DNA of 64,000 bases from Pontederia crassipes (taxonomy: Eukaryota; Streptophyta; Magnoliopsida; Commelinales; Pontederiaceae), in assembly GCA_030549335.1 (NCBI GenBank), contig CM060194.1:68670077-68734076 (forward strand), given 5' to 3'. Shown piece after piece: positions 22,769 to 36,000 of this stretch. Every line of letters starts with the position of its first letter. The stretch's first letter is position 1. Position numbers and translations under genes: made by a program. The notes beneath the pieces were generated by a model that was not told the DNA's origin, did no database searches, and saw only the letters and a list, made by a program, of their open reading frames with translations.

Positions 22769-24129
22769 TCAGTTGCTAGTCTCTTCCACCTTATTTTCCC
22801 TGCAAATGAAGTATAAACATTCATCATCAACGAAAGATACAAATATTATATAAAGACGAGAGTACACTCTGTTAAGTGGTACCATTGCCTTTCTCTGGAG
22901 GTTGAAGGCAAAGTGCATCACGTATTATGAACAAGTCCATTTAGTGAGGAAGGACAATGAGAAAAGCAACAAAGCATAGGAATGCATAACAAAGGGGAAA
23001 TTCGTACAGTACTTAAGTTGCTATGAATCATTTGCATCATATGTAGCAATTAAACTAAAATGACAATTTCAGAAGTACCATAAGGGTAGCTAATGCAATT
23101 CAAGGGCATATGTTTAGAACATTTTGTTTCTTTTTTTTAGAGGAAAAAGGATGATTAACCAGGGTATTAATCATCCAAAACCATATAAAAAGCCAATTGA
23201 AGGCATGGAGATTACTGTTTGTTAACTACAAGTGTCACATAGCACACCAGTCGTTATACAAAAAATATGCTTGATTCAGAATGTTCTAAGAAGTTTAGAA
23301 CCTTACAACTACACTTTCCTTTTGTCAATCCAGTCACATCCATCTCTTGGTTGTGTAAAACATACATGTGTGAACTTCAAACTACGAGACTTGTTAACTT
23401 ACAATAATCTAACCTGTTTAAATGGACCAAAATAATAAACCCTACAATATTTGGCAAGTGTGAAATGAATGCAGGAACATATAATTGTTGAAAAAACTGC
23501 AGCAAGTATAAATCATTTAAAAATGGTCGAGTGGTGGAACTTCAATGTCATAACCTGGTTGGTAAGATTGCTAGCATAAATGGAGATAATATGATGATGA
23601 AAGGTTAAAGATGACTTCGACAATACAAGTATACATTCTAGTGGGAGGCAAACGTTTCTCTCTCATTGCATTGGTCATCCTAAACATGTTCAACTGTGCA
23701 AATCCAGCTCCTAATCTAAAATACTTACTCATTACGAGATTTAGTTTTCAATGCAACAAATATTGGAGTCGATGTCTTGACTAGAGCCAGTCAAGATGGA
23801 CAAAACTTGCTTGGTGGAAGAAAAAGTGGACTTGCGAACTGTCCCTCTTCACCATATGACAGCATCAACTGTTCTACTTTGGTTCTTGCTTAACACTGCA
23901 CATTCCAGCTTAAGGCTATTTTTACCATCTGATAGAATTTCACACATTATGACGAACCATTCATTCAATATAATAACTGTTATAACTTGCTACATAACAT
24001 TTTCGCTGATTTCCAACTTGGATAACTTTTTTTAGAGGAGAAAGGACGACTAGCAAGGAGGTAGTCGTCCAAGGTTTTATTACCAACTTGGATAACTTAG
24101 ATTGATCACAAGGATTCTTCAGGGGTTGA

Positions 24130-24169
<40 letters not shown>

Positions 24170-25607
24170 CGAGAATGCATAAATATTCAAATCAAGTTAA
24201 TATGATGTGTACTTGATTGTACCAAGGCACGCTGACATCAGCTCAAGCTATAAATTCTTAGTATCTGCTCCATTAGTACTATTGCAAATTTATTAATCAA
24301 CGGCAAAGGCAAACAACAAAGATATGTTGAAATTGGATTAAGTTGAACCAGCGAAGATATGTTTCAAGATGAGAAACGATCTTGACATGCAGAAAGTAAA
24401 AAAGACAAACGGACCTTGGGGGAGAAATTTCAGCTGCTTCGGGCTTCCTCCAGGCTCTCTCCGAGCGATCTTCAGTGAACCTCCCGGTTCCATTCCCCAT
24501 CCCAAATCCCTTCTTACCTGATGGAGAGTTCTCACCTGGTGCAGTTTCCTTGATCTTTGCCGCCTCCAGCTTTTCATCTATCTCTTTCCAATCGCGTCCC
24601 TTCTCCGCCAATACCTCTTCCCGTGGACGAGCTGCGCCGAACGGGTTCGACCCCTTGCTCTTCTTCTCGATGTCTTCCTTCGCTTGCTCAACCGGATTTG
24701 GGTCTCCCTTTGCATTGTTCCCGTTGTCGAGAGGCAACGACCGCGGCTGCAACACAAGTCTGCGCCTGCCCCCGCTGCTTGAATCCTCTTGCTTCTTCCC
24801 CCATGTCTCCGCATCGTTATCCCTCTTCTTACCCCAGTTATCGGCATCGGCTCCACCGTTGGCAGATCCCTCCTTACCGAACATTTCGAAGCCGCTGCCT
24901 CCTCTCCGTTCCCTCCTCGCCTCCGTAGGTGGTGGCTGATAGCTCCTGTTGGAGATCCACCTTTCGGAGTCATCCGCCCTGGACTGGGAGTCGAAGAAGC
25001 CTCCGCCGCCCCTCTCCCTCCTCTCCGGCGCTGCCGCCGCAAATTTCTTCGTCGAGCCCCAATCATCGACCTGATCAGCGCGAGAGGGTTCCAGATCCCG
25101 ATCCCGACTGGATCCCCCGCCGAAACCAGAGCCCCTCCTGGGCTCATCCGATCCCCTTGACGAACCGCCGCCCCAGCGGGACACGCCGTCCTCTCCAGCC
25201 GAAGGGCGGACTCCGCGGCCGCTGCCGTAGGAGGAGTAGCCGAAGCCGCGGGAGGAGGAGCGCTCGAGCTCCTCCTGGGATCGCTCCCGGGGCCCGGTCG
25301 GAAGGAGGAGGATCTCGTCGGGGGTCAGGCCAGGCTTGGAGGAGGAGAAGGAAGCCTTGGCACCGGAGCCGTGGGAGACGGGCTTGCCGGTGGTGAACTC
25401 GGCGAGGGAGAGCGGTTGTGCCTTCTTCTTCTTGGGGGCCTTGGACGCGACTGCAGCGGAGAGCGAAGGGAACTCAGCGGCGACCTGGTCGTCTTGGAGT
25501 CCGATGTCGCCGCCGCCGAGGACTTTGTTGGCGGCCTCGGCGGCGTCATGCTCCTCGGCGTCCAAGGCCCACGCGCCCGGTTTCGACCATGCTGAAACGG
25601 CTGCCAT
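22769..25607 (-). CDS. EIF4B: eukaryotic translation initiation factor 4B (plant type)
   Basis: Exon 1 runs 25607-24415 (397 codons plus 2 bases) and ends AG|GTCCGT. A 31-base second exon at 22799-22769 follows an acceptor TTTGCAG and adds ENKVEETSN and a stop, in phase, for a total of 407 residues. The protein starts MAAVSAWSKPGAWALDAEE, the plant eIF4B N-terminus. It continues with FPSLSAAVASKAPKKKKAQP, glycine/arginine-rich repeats (WGGGSSRGSDEPRRGSGFGG), two WGKK repeats (DADNWGKKRD, then AETWGKKQED) and the conserved SNPFGAARPREEVLAEKG block followed by DWKEIDEKLEA. eIF4B aids eIF4A helicase and binds poly(A)-binding protein in the cytoplasm. The upstream open frame has no further family match, so the leader runs to about 25740. 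The short last exon is inferred from phase and splice signals; another exon in the 1.6-kb intron cannot be excluded. Confidence 0.87.
23128..23200 (-). mobile_element. very short L1 3'-end copy
   Basis: On the minus strand it ends with the hairpin-plus-tail form seen at the 3' end of the LINE at 35.2 kb: a GGATGATTAA...TTAATCATCC inverted repeat, then TTTTTCCTCTAAAAAAAA. Its limits are approximate. Confidence 0.55.
24029..24082 (-). mobile_element. 54-base L1 3'-end insertion with target duplication
   Basis: Flanked by CCAACTTGGATAACTT at 24013-24028 and 24083-24098. On the minus strand the insert is the hairpin GGACGACTAC...GTCGTCC followed by TTTCTCCTCTAAAAAAA, the same 3' end as the larger LINE copies. 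Confidence 0.85.
24128..24166. repeat. TA microsatellite
   Basis: An uninterrupted TA dinucleotide run in the eIF4B intron. Confidence 0.95.
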
Positions 25608-27138
25608 GTTCGACCCCCAAGTCTCCTCGCGCGCGTGTGCTGCTCGTTCGCTCGCTCTGGTGGAATCGCTGGCTCTCGTTGTGATTTCTCGAAAAGACCT
25701 GGAGGCGCGGCGCGTACACAATATGTAATTATGTGATATAAATATGTGGTTACGTGAGGGCGAGGAGGCATCTGGAAACGAGAGGTGGATGCGCGTCGGC
25801 GTTGGGATTCGACTTTTCCTGGCCGCGGGATGGATCGTGGATTTGGATGCACGGCTTTTGATGTGTGAAGGGTTGCGTTTGCCCTCAGCCCACCTTTCCC
25901 ATATATTCATTAATTATCTTATTTTTTATTTCTTTCAGGAGCCTCTATTTTTTTTAATCAAGAAAGTCCTTTTGTCACGGTCGACTATTTTAGTCTTATA
26001 TTTTTATGTATCTACAATTTATCATTTTTTCTACCCACTTCTCAAAATTTTATGTTACTAGAATAATCTGTTTTACTTTTCGGTCATATGTTCTTTTTTG
26101 CTAATTGGTAATGAAATATGTTATATTTTAAGAAGTTAACGAGCAGTAGAGCACACCAATACACATCTATATTTCGATATGGCGCATTTATTTTTATTAT
26201 TTAATTAAGTTAATTATTATAATTTAATTATATATTATTTAGATGAAATAATATATATTTATTGAGTTAATTTGATAAAAAAAGTATCATCTAAAATTAA
26301 ATAAACCATGACTATTGAATTAATTATATTTATTAAAATGGGTTGATCACAATTATCAAATAATTAAATAAATATTAATCTTCATTAAATTTACAAATTA
26401 ATATATAATTATTTTATTAATTTTAAAAAGAAAAATTAGTGTTACATCCGTAAAATGTAAGAAGAACATGTTTCCACTCAATATGTTTTTTGTTGTATTA
26501 AGTGACTTCAAGATCCTTTGAAGTTATAAAAAACATGCAATTTACTATCAATTTATCATGATGGTCCATATTAATTACATCTCTTGACAATTTTATGTGC
26601 TAAGCACTCAACATTTTAAAATAAACAACAGAGTATTTATAACAAATAATACAATTACGTTAGAAGTTTGATAAGTTGAGAAAAAAAAAATAATAAAAAG
26701 GAGGGTAAAAGTTAAAATGATATTCGCGTAAAATAGGCTAAGAGATGAGTTTAGAAGTGACATTAGTATTTCTTTCTTTCAACATAGTCATCCAATTAAA
26801 CTCATGCCAAGAAGTGATTTAAGCGTTCAATACTTCTTGATCGCCACCAACTGCGAAATAAATACGAGCTAATTGCCGCTTACATCACTTCCCCCTTTTA
26901 GCTTAGAGATTAAAGATATAGTACATATGATCAATTTACGGGTTGAGGCATATAAGTACGTTGTTAAGATGAACAATAATTATGTAAAAAGTAAACTGCG
27001 GTATATGCTCATTCTTGCGTTATTTTAATGATAACTTAATTTTATTATTTTAATCCATTCAGAAGATTCCTAAGTCGTCGTTGGATTAATCTGACAAATA
27101 GACGTTATGTGAAATAAGAATGATAACCGGCAGCAGCA

Positions 27139-27175
<37 letters not shown>

Positions 27176-27602
27176 TAATTTATTTTACAATATAATTTCT
27201 ACTACCTGCGGCAGAATACAAGATGCAGTACATCATTCTTATCTCTGTTCAATGAATTTGACTTGTAAAATTCCAACACTCACTAATGCAACCTGTGTAA
27301 ATGTTTAGCTCTTATCATTTATCAAAACCTATTTCAACACATCATTTGTTGGTCTGGTCCCTACTTTTTCATTTTAATTTTGCGATAAATAAGAAACAAA
27401 ACAACTTCCCATTACGGCAGTCAACAAAACACCCCGACCTCAAATTAAAAGCTGACAAACTCGTTAATTTTATGCAAGTTGGATGTCTTGGTCAATACAT
27501 GATATTCCGAATTAATTATACGTAAACGTCTGGAAGATGAAGCAAACATGGGCGGAAGAAAGTTCATTATATACAACGAAGGGATGTTGTGCATATATAC
27601 TT
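25608..27602. other. spacer between eIF4B and NUP188
   Basis: The right half of the leader and promoter of eIF4B lies at about 25608-25900. The remainder is very AT-rich with a TA run at about 27142-27171. The leftmost NUP188 exon ends at 27603, so its 3' untranslated region lies in the last few hundred bases of this stretch. No further gene is visible. Confidence 0.55.
27142..27171. repeat. TA microsatellite
   Basis: TA dinucleotide run in the spacer downstream of NUP188. Confidence 0.9.
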
Positions 27603-27703
27603 TCATATAAAGTTGCCAGTTTGCAGTAATCCTGGATACACACGTGATATTATCTGCTTCAATGACTTCATGGCGGGCTTGAAGTCTGTATGCTGCTCAG
27701 CCA
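27603..27703 (-). CDS. NUP188: NUP188 last exon
   Basis: Acceptor TTTTCCAG. Reads VAEQHTDFKPAMKSLKQIIS, then RVYPGLLQTGNFI and TGA. The SLKQIIS..YPGLLQT tail is the family C-terminus. Confidence 0.92.
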
Positions 27704-30700
27704 CTGGAAAATAGGTCAATGAAAAGACAATTACTTCCATGAAAAACAAACGGCCGATAATGAAATTTCCACAAATTTAAAGTTTAGGATAAAAGGAAAA
27801 CTAACAAAGTTCAAAATCCAGAGCAATTACCTTCACTCAGCACTCTAATTTCCCGTGAAAAATCTTCAATTCGTCCTACAACAGGCCGGATTCCACAAAA
27901 CTGATACACACACAGCTCCAGATACAATGACTTCTCAAGTATTTGCAAGAGCAACTGACATACATTCTCGATTCTTGGCTCGATTTCTTTTTGCCTACAT
28001 AGTTCTGTGACAATTGCAATTGCTTGGTCCTACACCAGAACATCAAAGGTAAAAATATAATTAGGCAGAAGGCAGGCAGCAAGCAAGTCCTCTCACGAAA
28101 ATGTCAGTTAAGATGGCTTCTTAGATAGCAAAAGCCAGGGGAGAATAAGTTTACTACACATGAAAAGGACTTGAAAGACAGGCATGTCAATCCATTTTAT
28201 CTTAAATACCTATTTCAATAATGCTTAACAGAAGGATATGCCATAGACAATTGCACTGTTCACATGGGGTTATAGTTCTTACTGATATAATACTACAGTG
28301 TAATAGTGATTTAGTACCAAAATGCAGTGATTTAGTGAATCTTAAAAAGTGCACAATCAACTTCTTGTTCCAATGAAGACCAACAAACCAACATAGAAAA
28401 AATGACCTGAAAGAGGTTTTACTGTCCACAAAAGAAACATGAATCCGTGCAGATCACAAAGAAGTGGCCAATGTGCACCAGGGAAAATGGCAATACTGCT
28501 TGCCGTATACTTTCTTTTTCAAGAAAATATATTGAATGATAAGTCAACATCCCCTTATTCCACGTTCTTCAATTCTCTTACCTTAAAAAATCTGATTCCA
28601 CAACCTTAGTCACCCTCATTAACAATCATGTTTACGAGACAATCAACCTTTAGACTAATGCATATATTTTCTATTCTTTCCACAAGCAGAATCATTAATA
28701 TCTTTTTACCTGTAAGCCATGAAGAATCTCTGGGGTAGGAAACTCAGGGAAGTGTGTCAAATCTATGAACTCCACATCTTCTGCCCTTTCAGCTGCTGCT
28801 TTAGCTTCCATACAAAGGAAATTCAAAATAAGACAAGCAATAGTATAGATATTTACAGCCAATATGTCAGACAGAAGACTCCGATTATCTGAGACTGCAT
28901 TATCAGTCACTTCATCTTTTGATATGAGAGGCAACCTTGTACTTCCAGCAGTTAGAATTGTTCCATTAACGCGATGATTGATTATGGATAAACTGAACCA
29001 CCCATGTTTACTCTTCACAAATGATGGCTTTACATTAAGATCAACTTCCTCTTTGATAGTTGGTTGGTATATAAGAGTGGAAATTTGAGTTACTGAATCT
29101 CCAGTGAGGTGACCTTTCTTACTTATGACTGCCAAAAGATGAATGAGAGTGTCTCTATGTTCTGAATCAAAGTCAAAGACCCCTTTAAGCCATAACGTAG
29201 ACCTTGCAAGCAGACATAGAAGCAGAAGGGTTTGTTCAGTTAATCTGAGTGCTGCTAATGATGTCTGTAAAGCCGGAAGTCGTGTTCTCTTTCTGCTGTT
29301 ATCACAAGGAGGATAATTAAAAGCAGAAAGATAACATGATTTCATTTGTACTTTGTCGGAAAAGAAGTAGCGCATAGCACTAACCATAATATCAGCACAA
29401 GAGGAGTCATCTCTCATAGAATAAACCACTGAACTGATGATGGCTATACTCATTCCCAAAAGATCTTTGGGTTTATCATCATTTCCAGTGTTGCTAAGAT
29501 CACATCTAGCAATGTTTCCAGAAGAATAAATACCAATAGGCAACTGACTCAACAGGCCTTTTAATGAAGTGAAAAAATTGGCAGAACAGAGCATCTGGGC
29601 ACCTCCTTTTGTGTGACCCAAAGTCAACAAAAACTTGAGAATTATAAAACCAGAGGCCAAAATATCCATCTCCTGAACTTTTTGCAAAATAACTTGCAAT
29701 CTTAGATGTTTCGTTATGATGGGTAACCAAGAACTTGGCGTCAAAAAGGCCTTCAAGATTATATCCATTGTTGCCACACAAAGGTGGCAATATTCCGTAT
29801 CCTCGGCAAACTTGCACAGAACAGGCAAAAGCTCAACACTTGCGAGAGACTCCTCAGCTAACAGTTTAACCTCTATATCAGACTTGTCTTTTGAAACTGC
29901 AATATGGTAACTAAACTCATATAAAGTGAGAAGCAACATTAACAGTAATTCCACAGCTTTGCGCAACACAGTATTCAGTGGTCGACGATCAGCACAAACT
30001 TTAATGGCCGAGCATGAGGTTTTAATTATTAGTACTGCAACAGACAATGGTGATCTATCCTTAGCTCTTTCTGAATGTTCAGTAAACAAGATCTTAGACA
30101 GAATTAGCAACAGATCTAGCGATGTTGAAATCCTAAGCACAGTATCAGGTAGGTCTGGCACTGGCAGAATTGATTCTATCATTGTTTGTAGACTGTTACA
30201 CAGAGATTGAATGCCTGATTCCACAAAAGTTTCTGGAATTTCCCTGATTTGTAATGTATATCTGTTTCTTCTGATCATCTACAAGAGATTGGCAAGGATG
30301 ATTATGACACAAATGTATCAACAGAAGAAACATTGTGAATAGCTAAAAAGAAAAACTAAAATTAAGATATACTTACATTCCCTTTGAAGAGAGAAATGAC
30401 AGATGTCAGAGCCTTTATTGCAAAATCCTTCGAATATGAAATCGATGAGACAATATTTGCTGCTTCAATATGAAGCAACATTTTTTCAGATACCTCTTTA
30501 AATGCCTTCCCGTCTAAGTGATCACACTGCCATAGTTCTGTTCCTAGCTCTTCATGTATACAAGTGACATCAAACATGGGTGCATTATCATGACTCAGCC
30601 AGAGTTTGATGTCATCCTGAAGTTGCTTACTCTCAAATACTTCAAAACTAAGTAAGAAATACAAAAGCTCTTGGAACAGTCCAGGAGTAATCTGCCGACC

Positions 30701-31782
30701 ATCAAGCTCTCCTTGTAGATGATAATAAAGATCACTGATTACAAGATTAGTCAGTTCTTTCTTCTCACTGCAAGATAAGGAGCAATGTTAATTAGCAATC
30801 ATCGTCATCAATTCATGTCTACTCAAAATAAGAAATGTACCACATGGGAAGTTTCAACTACTTACAAGAAAATAATAAGCATCATAACATGACACAGCAA
30901 GGTGCCAAGGTCATTAAAAGAAAACTCAGTTAAAAGAGAAATTTGAGATTTATATTAAATGATCACTTGCGCATATTAATCAAGCAGGATGATGCCAATG
31001 TTTCATCTTATATATGGTAAATGTTCCCAATACAAGAGAACAAAAGGTAGAAATAAATAATCACATGCCATCCTTTGCATGGCTTTCCTGTTTTTATCCC
31101 AGCTTGAAGAATCCATCCCAAAGGTAGACCTGTTTCATAAGTAGCAGGTGGCTGCTGCCATTTTCTTTTATTCAATATGAAAAAGAAATGACGAGAAATA
31201 TGTCCCAGTATGAATCCTAGGAGCATATATAGGGTCCATATTAGAAACTTCTACCGTAAAGCACACACATAAATATACATAATTATTGTTTTTGTATTAC
31301 ATAACTTGCATGCATAGCTGGCCAGTTAATACAAATGCTAGTAGATTAATGAGAATACAGATGCTTTCACAGAAAAAAGAATGAGAAACACAAATACCAT
31401 GACCATTTCTTCCACCAAATGCTAGAGAAATAGAAAAGAAACATGAAAATAACAGGATTCTCAATGCAAGGCATCATACCTATATCCATGTAATGCATAT
31501 TGTGACAACAGCAAAGAAAAAGCAGGATGACCAATTAACTGCATAAAAATTAGCGCGCATTAGGAACCAAGACAATTAGAACTTTCCTAGAATTTTTATA
31601 TACATATATATATATAACTCCGCTTATGTTTTATAGCCGGTCCCAAGCCCGAATAAAGGAGGAGGGTTGTGTTAGGCCCCGACAGCCAGCGTAAAACCCT
31701 GTCGAATCTCATGAACATGGATTAACGAGGCGTCGTATGATCCACATAGCCGACCCCACCTAGTGGGATAAGGCTTTGTTGT

Positions 31783-31816
<34 letters not shown>

Positions 31817-33049
31817 CTTTTTATCACGTCAATATAGGAATTGATATCTTGAATGTGAAAAACTTAATTGTTTCAGGAAAAAAAACTAACCTTATTATAT
31901 ATCAGATAAATCTTCTTATACAATGACATGCTTAAGCCCCCAGCATTACCACTCTGCAACTTCATGATGAGATGCACAACACAAACACAAACAGATATCT
32001 ACATGAAAATAAAAAAGAATAGGCTTAGTGAGTGAGATATGTTATATGTAACAAATGGCAACAAATGGCTGCAGAAAATGATTCTGCCTGCTAGGCAGTA
32101 ACAAACTACAAGATAAAGAGAAGCAAATCATTAGAGTAGCAAAACAACTTCAACTAGACATGACAATGAAAACCATATGTTGTATGGAGGTAGCAGATGT
32201 CAGCAATCCTGGTAGATAACAAATGGCAGATAGCAAAATGCAAGGTATGTGACATGAGAACAATAGGACAAAATTATCGAACAAAACCGTTGTTTATATC
32301 AATCAGAATATGATTGTCAACAAACTTCCAACATGATAAACTAGAGGATCTATGCTAAAAGTTGGATACAGTTAATAAAATCAGGAAAAGAAGGAAGAAC
32401 AGTTACTTTTTAAACTTGCAAATTGAGAAAGGCACAATATATGATTTTGGGGTGTGACAAGCTTACAACACTAATTTTCTTAATATTCACCACTACTTAA
32501 TAAGTTCAATAATATTCAGAAACAAACATTACATCCTAGATTCAAAAGAAAAGATGTGATCTCAATGGTTCCAAATAGAGGACAACAATAGAGACCAATG
32601 AGAAGGGGAACTATATTTGTTTCATCAATTTGTTAAAAGTATCCAAGAGTCCTCAGATAATGAATTGACAAATTCAGAATAATGACAAGAAACACACTTG
32701 CTGGATATATTAACCTAAATGCAATTTTGGAAACCCTGTGCAAACATTAAGCAAGTAATGTCTTCTCGAAGAAATAAGCAATTAATTTGAGATAATTTAA
32801 AAATTCTTGCTAAATGATAACGACACGGGTTGTATCACTGTGCTGTAGTTACAAAGCTTTATATCATGATGGTCAGCGCACCTCTAAGCTCATCAGTAAA
32901 TAGGAGAAGAAAAAATATAAAACAAACTGTTAAGAATATAAAATCAATGATGTTGCTCTTCCCAACGGCTTAAGTTTTTGGAAAAATTAGTTAGCACATC
33001 AAATTTAACATGGTATTTGGTCTTGAGTTCAAACCTCGTTAAGCTCTTG

Positions 33050-33093
<44 letters not shown>

Positions 33094-36000
33094 CTCCCTT
33101 TGTTGTCCACATGGTAGGCTGAACTAGACCAAAGTTGTCATTAGTCCACACGTGAGGAGAAGTGTTAAGAATATAAAATCAATGACGTTGTTCTTCCTAA
33201 CGGCTTAAGTTTTTAGGAAAATTGGTTAGCACATCAAATTTAACACAAACTATGGATAGATCGGGGGCACGAACTAGGATTGCATGACATGATAATTAAA
33301 TTATTGACCTCTACTAATAAAACAAAGGCATGATCAAAAGAACATCGGTGATACATGTGATCTACAATTCATACCATCACTGATAATTGTGGTCACAGAT
33401 TTGTTAAATGACATTTCCTGTGTGTGTATATATATACACATACACACATTGATTCTAGCATGTTATATCGTCAGTAAGATCAATGAATAAATATATATAT
33501 ATACATACATATATATATATATGTGTGTGTATAACTCTTGGCACTCTGGAGCCTAGTTAAATGAGGGCTCCTCCTTGGACTGTAGCTCATGGGGAAAATT
33601 TTATCTTTATTTGCATTGTGTCTCTGGTGCATTTGGGGAATGCGGAACGATATCAATCTCCGGAGCCGACAGACAACCATTCTGGCGGTTTGGGGAATGC
33701 GGAACGATATCATTCCCTTTGGCATGGTTACTGAGAAGGCCGAGCGATGTGCGGCTCAGCTCCACACCCCGATCAGCTCCCTCCCGATCACCTACTTGGG
33801 ACTCCCACTCAAAGACCGCCACATCACCTCCAGGGGGTGGACTCCAGTCATTGAGCGCATGGAGCACAGACTTCACGGTTGGAGTTCACGTCTTCTCTCA
33901 CGCGGGGGACGTCTTATCCTCTTACGATCAGTTCTCTCGGCGCTTCCGACATACTATATGTCAGTTCTACCTCTGCCGACTCTAGTGCTCAGACGATTGG
34001 ACTCGCTCAAGAGCAGTTTTTCTGGCAGGGCCGTGGACCTGAGCATCGCGGAGTTCACCTTGTCGATTGGGCCAGCATTTGCCGACCTACTTCCCAAGGA
34101 GGCTTCGGGGTCTGGGACCTCCAGTGCGCCGACCGGGCTCTCCTAGCTCGATGGTTCAGATGGATTATGGCGTCCAAGGACTCTTTTTGGCGTACGGTCT
34201 TCTTTACCTGCTATGGACGAGATCTATCTTGGAAGTCGAGGACCATTCTACCTCGTGGAGCTTCATCCTTTTGGCGGGGAGTTGCGGCTACGGCCCCGCG
34301 GATTCGCCCTCTCATGGTTCCTTCCCTTGGCTCGGGGGAGAACTTCTTTTGGCAGCATACCTGGTCCCTTGGGGGCTCCCTCACGAAGGCTTTTCCCCGC
34401 CTCTGGGCCCTGACGACATCTCCCGAGGCCACAGTAGCGGAGACTTGGACGGAGGAGGAGGGGACGGGATCTGGCGCTTGGTCTCCTAGTTTCAGATCGC
34501 ACCTATCTGACCAGCGCTTCACGGAGTTTCTTGCACTCCAGCGACGTCTGGCAGGCCTACGCCTGGATCGGTCCAGGATGGACGGTTGGGTTTGGCTGTC
34601 AGAGTCCTCCACCCGGAGTCTTTACGCCCGCTTCCTCCCCACTACCACTCTGCCAGAGGAGTTCACGACTGACTGTAGACTTATTTGGCGGACCCGTAAC
34701 CCGCTGAAGGTCAAGATTTTTGCTTGGCTTCTGCGGCGCGGTCGCCTCCTCACCAGGAGCTACAGGGCGAGATGGGCACCAAACGGTGACACATCGTGCG
34801 TTCTATGCGGCGCGGCAATGGAGGACATACCTCACCTTTTTTCCGATGTGCGACATCGCGGAGTATCTGGCAGCGGACGAGCATTGCGAGCCTTCTTGCT
34901 TCAGGCCTTGAGACCATGTGGCAGACTCTCCGAGGCCTCATCCGTCAGAGGCAGTGTTGGAGAGTGCCACTGGCGACTTTTGTGGCCGGTGCCTGGGCCA
35001 TTTAGCTGCAGCGCAACTGGATCATTTTTTGTGGGGAGAGTTGCCAGCCTGAGCGTGTTGTACACTACGTCTCCTATCTTATAAGGGAGAGGGATTTTGG
35101 TTAGGTTGGGGTCCTCGTTTTATCCCCTTCTTGCTCACTACATTTGTACACCTTTTCACAGTATATATATATAGCTGGATGACAACCACAAATCTGGTGG
35201 TCATCCTTTTTCTTCTAAAAAAAAAACTGATCTATTTTAGCATCGAATATTTTTTGCCTTCATCATATCATTATCTTATTTTTTAGCAATTTTATTTGGA
35301 AAATATCAAGAATTCGATTGAGAAAGTTCAAGGACGATTGAAGAATATAATCAATAAAATGCTCGAGACTCCTTCAGAATCTATCTAATCTTGTGAAAAT
35401 CAATTGCCTTTGAAAGTTGTTATTGCTCTAGTTGAAAAGTTACAAGAGACTATTGAAAATACTATCTATCTAGATACTGAAGAGTTGGCAACAATGGACA
35501 TTCCTTTTGGACAAAAAGAAGATAAATTTGTTACAGAGGTGGATGAAAAGTTGAGGTTAACTTCATAAGCTAACAAAGAAAATTTGTTCCAAATGATCCA
35601 TATGGATACAAGATTTTTTTAAACGATATATGGATACGAGATGCATGAAAGTTTTAACTGATGTTCCGCGGATTATATTTTCAAACAAAGTTCTTAAGAC
35701 AATGTCTTATTATTTTGTACTACTCTCATTAGATGGATGAATAGGTGTCATTGGAAGTATTACAACACAGCTACATTTCCACATGTTACCAGAAGTGATA
35801 CAACAGAATCAACAATCCAACACTAGCCATCTGCCCATCCACTGAATTACTAGGTAAGATTTTTTTAAGGAGATTAGGTAAGTTAATTGTCAACAATTAT
35901 AGATAATAGGTGAGAATGGTTAGAAATTTACCTTAGATCGGAGAATAACTTCAACATCATCTGTATTTGATAAGTAAGACTTAAGTAAATTGTCCATAGT

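Larger units (their letters stand above)
22800..24414 (-). other. eIF4B intron with two LINE tails and a TA repeat
   Basis: AT-rich intron. It contains an L1 3' tail near 23128-23200, a 54-base LINE tail with target duplication at 24029-24082, and a TA microsatellite at about 24128-24166. No other coding signal was found, though a small missed exon is possible. Confidence 0.6.
31954..35931 (-). other. NUP188 intron of about 4 kb with TRIM and LINE
   Basis: Holds the TRIM at 32928-33245, TA or CA microsatellites near 33055-33090 and 33425-33532, the LINE at about 33545-35228, and the coding-like segment at 35296-35568. The remainder, including 31960-32920 and 35600-35925, is AT-rich with nothing recognised. 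Confidence 0.7.

Noticed and set aside
24475-25728. Long plus-strand open frames opposite eIF4B
   Set aside because: Shadow frames of the GC-rich eIF4B exon; no domain, and the minus strand has a recognisable protein.
25607-25910. N-terminal extension of eIF4B from an upstream in-frame Met
   Set aside because: The extension has no family similarity, while MAAVSAWSKPGAWALDAEE is the usual plant start.
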